NCBI GenBank assembly: GCA_003615045.1
Contig: ML014214.1
Coordinates: forward strand, 1-64,000
DNA length: 64,000 bases
Origin: Caulochytrium protostelioides
Taxonomy: Eukaryota; Chytridiomycota; Caulochytriomycetes; Caulochytriales; Caulochytriaceae
Reading direction: 5' to 3'
Positions 52,974-63,400 of the stretch are shown here, one piece after another. Positions within the stretch are counted from its first letter, which is position 1, and the number at the start of each line of letters is the position of its first letter. Made by a program: the position numbers and the translations under genes. The notes beneath the pieces are model-generated. The model worked only from the letters and a program-made list of their open reading frames with translations, was not told the origin of the DNA and did no database searches.

Positions 52974-54799
52974 TCAGAGGCCAGATCCGGGGATGATCTG
53001 CTCGGTCTCGTCGCCGGCCACGACGAAAGCGCGCTCGCTGATATGCTGTTTGGCGGGCGCGGCGGCGCCATTGATTGCGGCGCGGGGCCCGAAGTGCACG
53101 AAGGGGCACTGGGGTCGCGTGCAGGCCGCCTGGAAGTGGCAGGGCACCGAGGACCGCGTGCCCATGGGCGCCGCCGGCATCGGGCTGCGCTGCGCGAGCC
53201 CCGCGAGCGCCGCGTCGGGTGCCGTCGCCATCACGAGGTCGCCGTCGGCGCCGCCCGCCGTGGTGGCCGTGGCTGTGGTGGTGGCCGGGACGGATGCAGC
53301 TGAGGCGGCGGCGGCGGGCGACGAGCCCGCGCCGTGGCGGAAGGGGCACGTGATGTTGCGGCAGTTCGGGTAGAAGCGGCAGGGAATCGAGGAGCGCGTG
53401 TCGGCGGACGCGTATGCAGGTACGGCGGCCGTGACCGCTATACTGGACGGCGCAGCCGCGGAGGACGGGAGGGCCGAGGCGGAGGTCGATGCTGTCGACG
53501 CCGGGGCCAATGCGCCCGGCGCGTGCGAGAACTTGCAGTACGCGTTGCGGCAGCTGAGGCCGAACCGGCACGGCGGCCACGTGTTGATGGGCACCGACAC
53601 GGGTGCCGGCGCCGGCGCCGTCGCCGACGCGGGCACCATGGCCGACGGGGCGCCGGCGTTGGAGATGTCGTGGGAGTAGGGGCAGTTGTCGCCCCGCGGG
53701 CAGTTCGGGTACGCGTAGCACTGCCCCGGCTGGCGGCGTGCACCGGAGCTCATGGGGCGCGCGTACGGGTCGTGCCGCTGGGACCCGCCGCGCGAGGCGG
53801 CGGGAGCGCCGCGGCCGCGCGGATAGCGTGTGTTGGAACCCTGATTCGACGACGACGAATCATACTGGCTTTGCAGGTGCTGGCTCGTGTTCGGGTGATA
53901 CGATGGGAGCGGGTGGGTTCCCGAAGGCCGATTCGACGGCACCGTGGAGTGCTGGTAGACGTCGGGCATCGTCGCTGAGGGTGCCGACGTGGTTGCTACT
54001 GCAGGCGCCGTTGAGGCCACCGGATCCGGGTTGATGGGATCCGCCGCAGGCGGATTGGAGGCGGGGGGCGACGCACGCGGCAGGTTCATGCGGAGCCATG
54101 AGACCAATCCTGGAACGGGGCCGGTGACTGGATGCATCGAGAGACATGATGACGAGTACGAGGATGCGAACGCAAATGCGAATGCCAAGAAAGATGCAAA
54201 GAAAGAGGCAAAGAAAGAGGCAGAGGCAGAGGCAGAGGCAGCGGCAGAGGCAGAGACAGAGGCAGAGGCAGGTGCGAACGAACGGTGAGTTATACGGAGG
54301 CTTGTGAGAAGGTGATGCAATCTTGTTTCAAAAACATTCACAATGGTGGATGATGGCCCATGCAGCGTCATGGTCGACGACGTACTTTCCGCAATTTCCT
54401 GGGCGATCTGGGCCGGGTTGGCCTGCATCTTGGCGAGCTCCAGCACATATTCGCCAAGTGCCACAGTGTCCACAGTGCCTTCTTCCGGCATATGGCCGGT
54501 CTTGCTCAGCAAGGCCGAAAAGGCGGTCTGAATTTTTACGCGCATCAATTCCATGAGCAAGCGTCATTCCAAGTTGTGGAGCATCATATGGCAGGATCAC
54601 ATGTCGCCAAGTCAGGTGCAACGATTCCTATCGAGGTGAGTTCATGAGACGGCGAAAAAGCACGAGGCTTAATACAACGTTGAGCCCAGGACTGATGACG
54701 GCCGCATGGCTGTTGGCTTCATTCGTCGGTCTGAGCACCCGAAATGCGCGGGAAGGCAACGCTCATCACGTGGCCACTTACGGCAAACTCGCTCGCCAT
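52974..54799 (-). CDS. nab2: Poly(A) RNA-binding protein Nab2/ZC3H14, spliced
   Basis: Nuclear protein controlling poly(A) length and mRNA export. Preferred model, minus strand: exon 54782-54799 (ATG, MASEFA), exon 54386-54527, exon 52974-54127, with introns of 254 and 258 bases that start GTAAGT and GTACGT and end AG. The joins keep frame and give 400 or so residues. The N-terminal PWI-like fold reads VALGEYVLELAKMQANPAQIAQEIAE, then LVSWL. Four C-terminal Nab2-type fingers follow: one CX5CX5CX3H, then three CX5CX4CX3H (CRFGLSC, CRFYPNC, CHFQAAC). The first exon is the weaker part; an unspliced start at 54554 (MELMRVKIQ) is the alternative. The second intron is full of CCTCTG repeats that would otherwise be read as Ala/Ser/Phe-rich protein. 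Confidence 0.86.
54198..54272. repeat. Degenerate (GAGGCA)n repeat inside a NAB2 intron
   Basis: About a dozen GAGGCA-like units (with AAAGAGGCA variants). On the gene strand it is TGCCTC, forming a pyrimidine-rich stretch upstream of the 3' splice site. Confidence 0.9.
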
Positions 54800-56084
54800 G
54801 GTGAGCCGCGTGGTCGGGAGGCGACAGTGATGTCACGCCAATATCGATGCCGATCGATGGTGTACGCTGTGGAGCAGAGTTGGCGCTTGAACGATGACAA
54901 AGACCGGGAGGACAGAGGAGACTGAATATTATCTGCTCGGTGGGGGGACGCAGCCGATGTTGAAGCCTGAGCGCGGCGATGCAAGGGCGACCCGATGGAC
55001 TGTCAGGGTATCACGGCCGTCTGAGCGGCGATCGGGCGGCGTTGCGCAGAGGACTGAACGAGCGCCGTCGGTGCGTTGCAGCGGTTGCAGCGTTTGTGAG
55101 CGGGCCAGCGACAGGGTGCTTCGCCAGCCTGCCGGGGGGCGACCGGCGCGTCCGCCTGGTTTTGATGCGTGCAGCGGGCAGACGAGAGAATGTTGCTCTT
55201 GGGCAACGATCCGCGGATGGGCCGCCGATGGCTAGTGATGCACTCGACAAGCTGAGAGGGGCGGTGCGAGGTGCGTAGCGTCGACGGCGACGTCGTAGAC
55301 CGATTGGGAAACAAAGAATCGAGACGTTCAACTCCAGCGGTGGCGATAGGGCGACTAGGAAAGCAGGGAAGAGGGATGCATCCGAATCCCTATGACCCAT
55401 CCGTCAATTCCAGCACTCCGAATCGAAGGAGCCAGCACCGTCGTCGTCGTCGTCGTCGTCGTCTTCAAGGGAGAGTTGGACCTGGCGCTTGATCGAAAGT
55501 CGTCCGGAGGCGTGACCGTCATACTTCGGGCGGTTCCTGGGTGTCGGTATTTACGGCGTGTCGGTGTTTACTGCGCCCCTCGCCGGTCTTCCGGCGACGA
55601 CGCGTCGTCAACAGGCGGAGCGGGGCGGCCCGCAAGCGCCGCTCGCCTCCACGGCACCGGCGAACGGGTGCGCCACCGCCATCGCCCATCGGACATCGGG
55701 TCCGCGCCTGTCGCCCACCGGAGACCGATGCTGAGAAGGCAACGCGCACCAGCACCGGCGGATCCGAGGGATCCCTGTCGCCCGCCCGTCCATGCGCACG
55801 AGTCAATCATCCATCAACGACCATGCTCGCTTCGATGACCTCGACTGCGGGGTATCCATCGAAAACGTCGGTGAAGTAGCGTCGATGATCATCGCATCGG
55901 ATGCGATAGCATCGGGCGTCACGCGCTTCTCTGCCGCGTCGGCTCTGCCGCATTGCCAGTGTGTTCATCATCGACCCACCCCATTCACTTCGGCAGTCCG
56001 CCGGTATTTTTAACTATCACAGGATGGGCTTCACTCTACACGATACATGAAGTCCCGATTGCCGCTGCCGTCGATGCGACCTCC
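54800..56084. other. Intergenic, no gene recognised
   Basis: About 1.3 kb between the NAB2 start and the RPL25 3' end. A (TCG)n tract lies at 55438-55464. Frames are short and lack domains. Confidence 0.4.
55438..55464. repeat. (TCG)n trinucleotide tract
   Basis: About nine TCG units. Confidence 0.9.
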
Positions 56085-57719
56085 TTACAGGAGGCCGATC
56101 TTGGAGGCAACGTCGAGGGCGTCGCAGTCCGGGGTGAGGCGGACAAAGGCCTTCTTGAGACCATCCGGGCGGATGAGGGTGTTGACCTTGTGGACGCCGA
56201 CGTTGTACTGGGCCTTGACGGCCTTCTTGATGTGGTGCTTGTTGGCACGGACATCGCAGATGAAGACGATGGTGTTGTGCTTCTCAACGCACTTCATGGC
56301 GGGCTCGGTGTTGAGCGGGTAGCGGATGACCGAGTACTGGTCCACCAGCGACGACTTGGACGGAATCGACTTGCGGGGGTACTTGGGGGCGCGGGGGAGC
56401 TGCAGGGTCTTGGGGCGGTTGAAGGTCGGCGAGGTGCGGACCTTGGCCTTGACCGTGGTGTTGGTGCCCTTGACCACGGCCTTCTTGGCGGCGGTGGCCT
56501 TAGCGGCAGCGGCGGCTGGAGACAAAGAAGCAAAGAAAAACGAGGTGAGCAGCATGCTTAATGACGCGAGCCAGTGTAGAAAAGAGTCTTGGTCATCGGT
56601 CCGCGATGGCCTAGGGATCCATGGGCAAGGGGGGATCAACGACGTCCTCCCCCGGCCGTCAGTTCGCGCGACCAACCACGCGACCGGCTAACCCTCCCAC
56701 AGGATGATGAAGCACGTTCGGTGGATGGGAGAGGACCAGAGAAGCCATGAATGACGATACGCGAACGAGCATCAACTCGACCCAACGAGACGACCCAACG
56801 ACCACAGTAACGATCACAGATGGAACAGTGCGGATGCGGACTTGCTGCATGCTGATGGGAGCAAGCTGAAACCAGCATACTGCCATCAGAACGAGCAGAC
56901 CGCGGTGTCAGCCAGGACCGCGGTGTCAACCAGGATGCCAAAGCGAGACGCGGACCATCTCCGGCAAGAAGCGACGCGCTCATCTTGGTCACCTGAGCGC
57001 TATCGAACCAGCCAGTGGGGACAGCGATGCTCTCAGACGCCATGAAGCATTCTGCAAGGCATTCTGCAAAGGGACCACTCGGCGACCGCCGTTCCGACGA
57101 GACCCATCGGACGAGCCGTGCCGTCCAGCCGCCCCGGCAGCCAAGTCACAAAAGACAACGCCGTTTCCATTCAGCACAGGATGCATCATGACGATGGAAA
57201 CGGGCGGCTGCGCAGGTCACGACACGCGAGCACGAAAGGGCGTCCTGTCTGCCAGAGCGCCGAGGCGAGCGAAACAACGCCAAACACCGGCCGTGCAGGG
57301 CACGTGGACGACGTCGACAGCCGAGCCGTCCAGCAAAGGGGACGATGAACAGCGAGGAAGCTCCGTGCCGGCTGAGGTGAGGGCGGTGGCGAGGGCCAGC
57401 GGGACTTTGGAATGGCTGCGACGCCGCCTCGGCGACGTCGCACGTCGCACCCGTATCCTTGGCGATTGGCATGGGTTCCGCAGGATGGTGGTCCCACCGT
57501 GGTGGTCGTTGCGCGTGGTGGTCGTCGTTGCGGTCGCGCAGGGTCCGGGGCTTTCCGACGTCTCGTTCGGCGGACATGCCATGTCAGGTTGCGATAGACG
57601 GCGTCGGCACGATGTGGAAAGTCTCTCTCGGCTGGGAAGTGGTTTTCTGGCTGGGAAGGCTATCCGCGCGTATCGGAGGGGAAGCACCGCAGCGGGGACT
57701 TACACTTGGTAGGGGCCAT
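56085..57719 (-). CDS. rpl25: Ribosomal protein uL23 (L25/L23A), two exons with a 16-base first exon
   Basis: 60S protein at the polypeptide exit tunnel, docking site for SRP and nascent-chain factors. Exons on the minus strand are 57704-57719 (ATGGCCCCTACCAAGT) and 56085-56515; the 1188-base intron begins GTAAGT and ends TTTGTCTCCAG. The spliced start [22 protein letters not shown] almost repeats yeast L25 ([17 protein letters not shown]). The product is 148 residues; yeast L25 has 142. The globular part is conserved throughout: [71 protein letters not shown]. Without the small exon the frame would start with unrelated residues. The long intron is typical of fungal ribosomal protein genes and may hold regulatory or snoRNA sequence; none was identified. 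Confidence 0.96.
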
Positions 57720-58100
57720 GGTTTCTACGTGGTCGGGGTGGTGGTGGTGACAGGGCAGGGTCGTGGCGAGGAAGGCGAGTCGAGTCGTCGGTTGTATGGC
57801 AAGACGTGAGAGACGTCTCTGTTGATACCCGTCATGTACGTATGCTCTGCCCCTGACCTTACTGGCACCAGGCGAGACGTCTTTTACTTTTCTTTTCTCT
57901 CTCTCTGTTGGAGCGGCACTCGTCATGAACTCAGACGTTCACCCGGATGAGGGGTTGCGGGCGGAGGGCTTTCCACCGCCTCTCGCCCGGCTCGCCCGGC
58001 TCCACCGCATGGCCCGAGAGCGAGTATGGGACGTGAACGAACGAGGCGGCGCGGTCGATTCGCCCGCTCGGAGTATACTGTCCCCGCACGCGCGCACGCG

Positions 58101-58151
<51 letters not shown>

Positions 58152-60401
58152 GGCGGCGTGAGGGCCGCGCCGGCCGCGAGCGGAGCAGCCCTCGCTCGGC
58201 CGCCTCACCCCCGTTGCGGCGTCGGCCCGGGCCTGGCCTGCCCCTGCGCCGAGCGCGACCACTCCCGCCGGCGGGAGGGACCCCCCCCACTTCGGTCGCG
58301 TTGCGCCGGCGCGGCCGCAGGACCGTCGGCACCGGCCGCCCTCATGGCGCATGACGGACGACGCGGTCGAGCATCCGTCCATCCACCGGCTCGCGAGGCC
58401 CGGCGGTCCGTCGGTTCGAGCCGTCGCCGCGTCGGCCATCGCCCGGAGGGCGGCGGAGGTGCCGGTCGGAGGGCTCAGGGCCGAGCCCACGGCCCACCGG
58501 CGCTCGCAGACTCCGACCGCGTCCGTCTCGGCGGAGCGGCGCCATCACAATTTTTCGTCTCCAGCCGGACCCAGCGGCAGCATGGATGGGCCGGAACCTA
58601 CCCAAGCCCTGGCGGTGACCCGGGAAACGAATTAACGCGGACGGCAACAGCCATGGGGCGGACGTGGACGACGCCTGAAGTCGACGGTGACGTGTCGACG
58701 GGAGAAACGCGCGATGCTTCGATAGCATGATCTTTGGCAGAGCAGGGGGACGAGCATGCGGGGTTCGTGACCGACGCTCGATCTTGATCAAGCAGGAGAC
58801 GCCATGGCACCACGTCTGACACCAGCGCTGTTGGCATCGCTGTTCAACGATGCCAATCGAAAGAACCGTCAAGACGGCAGCCAGTCATGGATGCGCCTGG
58901 CCAGGGTTACGCGGTACGTCATGTTTCTTTTCCACAGTTGGCCCTAAGGAGGGTCAGCCTCAGTAGCTGCATAGCTGCATATGCAGATCCGCCCATGGTG
59001 GCTTCCCAAAGAACAGGCGGGTCCAAGAGATCCAGATGGTTCTCTCGCGCGAAACCCTCTCCACACGCACTCCGCTCGCGTCCGGACGTCGAGGATGAAG
59101 ACCTCCGTGCGAACCGCACGCACTGCAGATCACGTCGCGCCGTCCAGGCCTAGCGCACGCCTGGTGGCAGCGACGCGTCGCCTGGACTTTAGCACGAGCC
59201 CACCGGTTGCGCGTCGCGGTCAAACAACTCCGCCACCCAGCGGCGACGCTCGCTCGTCGGCGCCTCGGCTTGGCAGGAACGCCAGGCCTCGGCGATTTTT
59301 CAGCTTTCTTGTCTGCTTCCCCGCTGCCAACCCCGCCGCCGTCTTTCCAACCGGCGTGGGGGTCCCCGGCCGGGGCAGGCCGTGTTGCTCGGGGTAGGCG
59401 TCGCTCCTGGCGGCCACCGCTCGTGGTCGCCGCCGCCGGAGGTTCAGAGACCACAGCTGGTATGAAACAGCCCTCGCAAGAGGACTCGATAGAGGCATCC
59501 CACCACGACAGCATGGCTCCGGAAGTCCTGCATACGCTATCGTGCCGGTCGCATATGCAGGACTCACACGTGAAAACGACTGGCTGTATGAAGTGGCGAT
59601 GCTATGCTCTTGAATCCTTGCCGATGGGCGGCGATGGGATTGGTTGGGATGCTGCTGCACCATGGACATGCTGTGGCCTTGCAGAAGAGAGGCAATGAGA
59701 TGGTGCAGTCTGCCCAATCCATGCATCGGACCGTGTTTCTCCGACAAGGGTCAGCCCTGACCGACTCTTTGGCTTTCAATACCCGACTGCACATGCCGCC
59801 ATCCGTCTCGACCCACAGGACCGCGTGAGAGCCCCCTGAGGTGGGGCAGGTGGGGGCGATCCCTGACGGGGCCCGAAAATGCTGGCTAACGCCGCCAAAC
59901 GCCAACAACATGAACCAGCGCGGCCAAACAAACCATTTAGCCCCGGGCGTGATCGGCAGGCGCCCAGCAATGCGGCCCTACGCGACCATCGATTTGATTT
60001 GGGGCACGTCACGCGTCGTCGCTCTCTCGACAGAGCATACGGCAAAGCGTCGACATCATGCCACACCAACGGGATGCATCCTCATGAGGATCATGTGTCA
60101 CCGCACACCCTGATGGCAGCGTTGGTCCCTTCCATGCGTGGGTGGTCATGGTCATCCCGTCGTCTCGTCCTTCGTGTTTCAGCATCCTGTGCTGCGCATT
60201 CGCCACGCGCTGTCGATCGTCACCTCATCAACGGTGTGGCGCACGACTCTTCCCGCCGCCGCAAGAGCGCGGCTCAGCCGCGTGACCGCCACACGGCGAC
60301 ACCGACGGTCGTCCGTGGCGCTGAGCGGAGCGCCAGCCCACGTTGTGCGGCGCGCCTGACGCCGAGTCACCGTTGCCCGACCGCGGCACGGCCTTCATCA
60401 T

Positions 60402-60432
<31 letters not shown>

Positions 60433-60461
60433 CACGCCCGTCGTCGTGCGCCGATCCCGAC
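57720..60461. other. Divergent intergenic region of 2.7 kb
   Basis: Lies between RPL25 (minus) and the LRR-RhoGEF-like gene (plus) and should hold both promoters. It contains a (CGT)n tract at 58102-58151 and a pyrimidine run near 57890-57910. A long frame from 59879 in another phase overlaps the next gene and is Arg-rich with no domain. No RNA gene was seen. Confidence 0.4.
58102..58151. repeat. (CGT)n trinucleotide microsatellite
   Basis: Sixteen or so perfect CGT units. Confidence 0.97.
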
Positions 60462-63400
60462 ATGCGCTCGCAGCCCCTGCCGCTGCCGCAGGCGGCCGGT
60501 CTCGCCGCCGCCGCCGCCGTGGACTCCGCCACCCTCAAACCTGCCACCCGTCCCAGTCGCCCCGGCCCCGCCGCGATCGCCGTCGTGCTGCCCGTGCCGG
60601 CGCCACAGCAGAACAGCAGCGCTCCTCAAGCGACCGTCCACGGCACGCCGGCGTTCCTGGTCGCCCCGCCCGCCGCCGCCGAGCCTGCGATCGCCGCCGC
60701 CGCCGCCGCCGCCGTCCAGGCGGACGCCGCTCCGACCGGCGCCCTCGGCGCGGCGCGCGGCCTCGCCACGGGCCTCTTCCGATCCAGCCCAACGCTGCTC
60801 GGCCTCGCGCCGTCGCTGTGGTCCGCGTGCCGCAGCAGCCTGCGCGTGCTCCCCGTCGCGCCGTCGCTGCTCGCCGCCACATCCGCCGCAGCCGGCCGGA
60901 CGCCGCTCACGGCCGCGGCAGCGGCCGCCGGCAGTTTCGTGGCGCTCACGGCGTTCCTGCTGAAACAATCGCCGCCCGCGGCGCCGGCGGCGGCGGCGGC
61001 GGCCACGCGGCCGTGGACCGTCAGCGCCGCCGTCAGCGCCATCATGACGGCGTTCACCTCCACGGCCGCGTGGGCGTGGTGGTGCCTCTTCCTCCCGGTG
61101 CGGCCGCTCGTCTGGATCTGGTCGCTGCCTCCGACCGGCCGCCCCGCGCCATCGGGCCTGCTGGGCCGGCTCGCCCTCTACGCACGGACCCTCGTCCTGC
61201 TCGCTGTGCTGTTCCTCGTCATCCGTGCCGTGCGCTCACTGCTGCGCCACGACCAGCAGCGCCGGCGGCAGCCGATCGGCGATCATGCGTCGTCGTCGTC
61301 GTCGTCGGCGTCGTCCGCGGCACGGTCGACCGCGACCCTAGTAAAACCCGAGACGCCACTGCAGCCACCGCTAGGGAAGCCGGCGGCCTCCGCCGTCGCA
61401 GCAACGATCACGACAGCACACCCACGGGCGACGGCGCCACGGCCCGCGGTCGCCCGCGCCGTGCCGGCGGTCCCGGCCGCGCCGTCTGCGCCGCCGTCTC
61501 GCCAGACCTCGTTCGTCGAAACCGCGTCCAATACCCCGGCCACCACCGTGGATCCCGTCGCCGTTCCGACGACGCCGTTCGTCCCACCATCGCGTCAAAT
61601 CACCCAGACCTTGCTCGCGACGACGTCCTCGCGGACTGCCGCAGCGTCGTCGTCGTCGCCCTCGCCGGCCTCCTCGCCGTCGTCGTCGCCATCCGTTTCG
61701 CGCCGCATGACGCCCGCCGCATCGGCAGCACCGCGCGAGGCGCCGACGCCGCCGCCCGTGCGGACTTCCAAGATCTCACCACCACGACGTCCGCTCAAGC
61801 AGCCTGCGCCGTCGACGCCAGCCGCAGCGTCGGTAACGACCTCGCCGGCGTCCTCCGCGTCGCCGTCGCCGGCCCGCCAGCGCCTACCGTCGGCGTCCTC
61901 CGCCGCCGTGACGCCTGCCCGGCCGTCCGCAGTGGCGTCAACCGCGGCTTCGCCTTCGTCGCCCCGGCAGACGAAACCGCGAACGCACGATGCGCCTGTG
62001 ACGCCGGCGAGTCCGGCCGCGTCGGCATCGAACCAAGGCGCCGCGACGCGTCCCGCCGAAACGGCCGGCATCGCGGCGCGCCGCCGACCGTCCTTGCCGA
62101 CGCCAACGGCGTCCGAGCCGGCCACCACGCCCGGCGCGCGTGCGACCACCGCGACGACGACGGCGACGGGGCGCACCGCATCGACGTCTCAAGCACCGTC
62201 GCCCGTACTGCGCACTGAATCACTGAGGGACGTCGCTGCGACTGCCGCGTCCCTCTCGTTCCGGCCGTCGTGCTCGGGCGCGGCGCCGTCGATTCCTGTC
62301 GCGATTCCCCCGTCGGACCTCGCCTTGAGCGCGGATGATTTCGCGCCCGCCACGGCGTCCGCTTCGCTGCGGCGCGAGCGGCCCGTGGCATCGGCGCCAG
62401 CGGCGGCCTCGGCGGCCGCGTCCACCAACGTCTCGACGGCCGCGCTGTCGCTGAGCGAAGCGCCCCCGGCACGTGGCGCAGCGTCCTCGCGCCGTCCGTC
62501 GCAGACGCCCGTGCCGCCGCCGCGCAACGCCTACGCGATGCCGCAGCGCATGGACTCGCTCTCGGACGCCGCTATCCTGCCGATGACGCCGCCGCCGCCG
62601 CCGCCGCGGGCCGCGCCCGCCGGCGCCACGGGTCCGGCGTCGCGCGCGTCTCTTTTGATAGTGGCGGGTGCGGATGCCAATGCCGACAGCGATGCTGATG
62701 ACGACGCGGCGGTCGCACCGCCGACGGAGGCGCAGCTGGCCCACCTCGCGCATCTCGGCGTGCACGTGCTCTCGCACGACGCCAGTTGGGAGCTACAGGT
62801 CGCCGATGGGTCACCGCCCCTCCGCCGCCCCCGGTCCCAGCGATCGCCGCGCGGCGCTGCCACGGCGCTGGGCATGCCTGCGCTGCTGCACTGGTCGATG
62901 CTCAGTATGAAGTCACTACCGCAGCTCGCGCCGGCATACACGACCGGCATCCGGCTGACCCACGTCCACCTCGACGCCAACTTCTTGACCGCCCTGCCGT
63001 CCGACTTCTTCCGCATACTGCGCCACCTTGTCTTGCTTGACTTGAGCGAGAACGGCCTGCTGCACCTCCCCTCGGACGGGCTCGCGTCGTGCGTCCATCT
63101 GCAGTACCTGCTGCTCCGCGACAACCAGCTCATCACGCTGCCCAAGGAGCTCAGTGGCTGCACGGCGCTGCGCGTCCTTGATGTCTCCCGCAACGCGATT
63201 GCCACCCTGGCGCCGCATCTATTTGCGCCGCTGCGTGCCCTGCAGACCCTCAACGTGGCGCAGAACCAGCTCACGGCGCTCCCGCCGTCCCTCGGCCTGC
63301 TCGACCCCGCCGACGGCGCCGCGCTGCGCATGCTCATCCTCGACGGCAACCGCTGGCCGGCGCCATTCGCCAAGATGTTTGTCGAGCCGCTGTCCTACGT

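Noticed and set aside
59879-62218. 779-codon plus-strand frame overlapping the LRR-RhoGEF gene
   Set aside because: It is a shifted reading of the Ser/Pro-rich linker; the other phase carries the membrane helices, LRRs and DH start.
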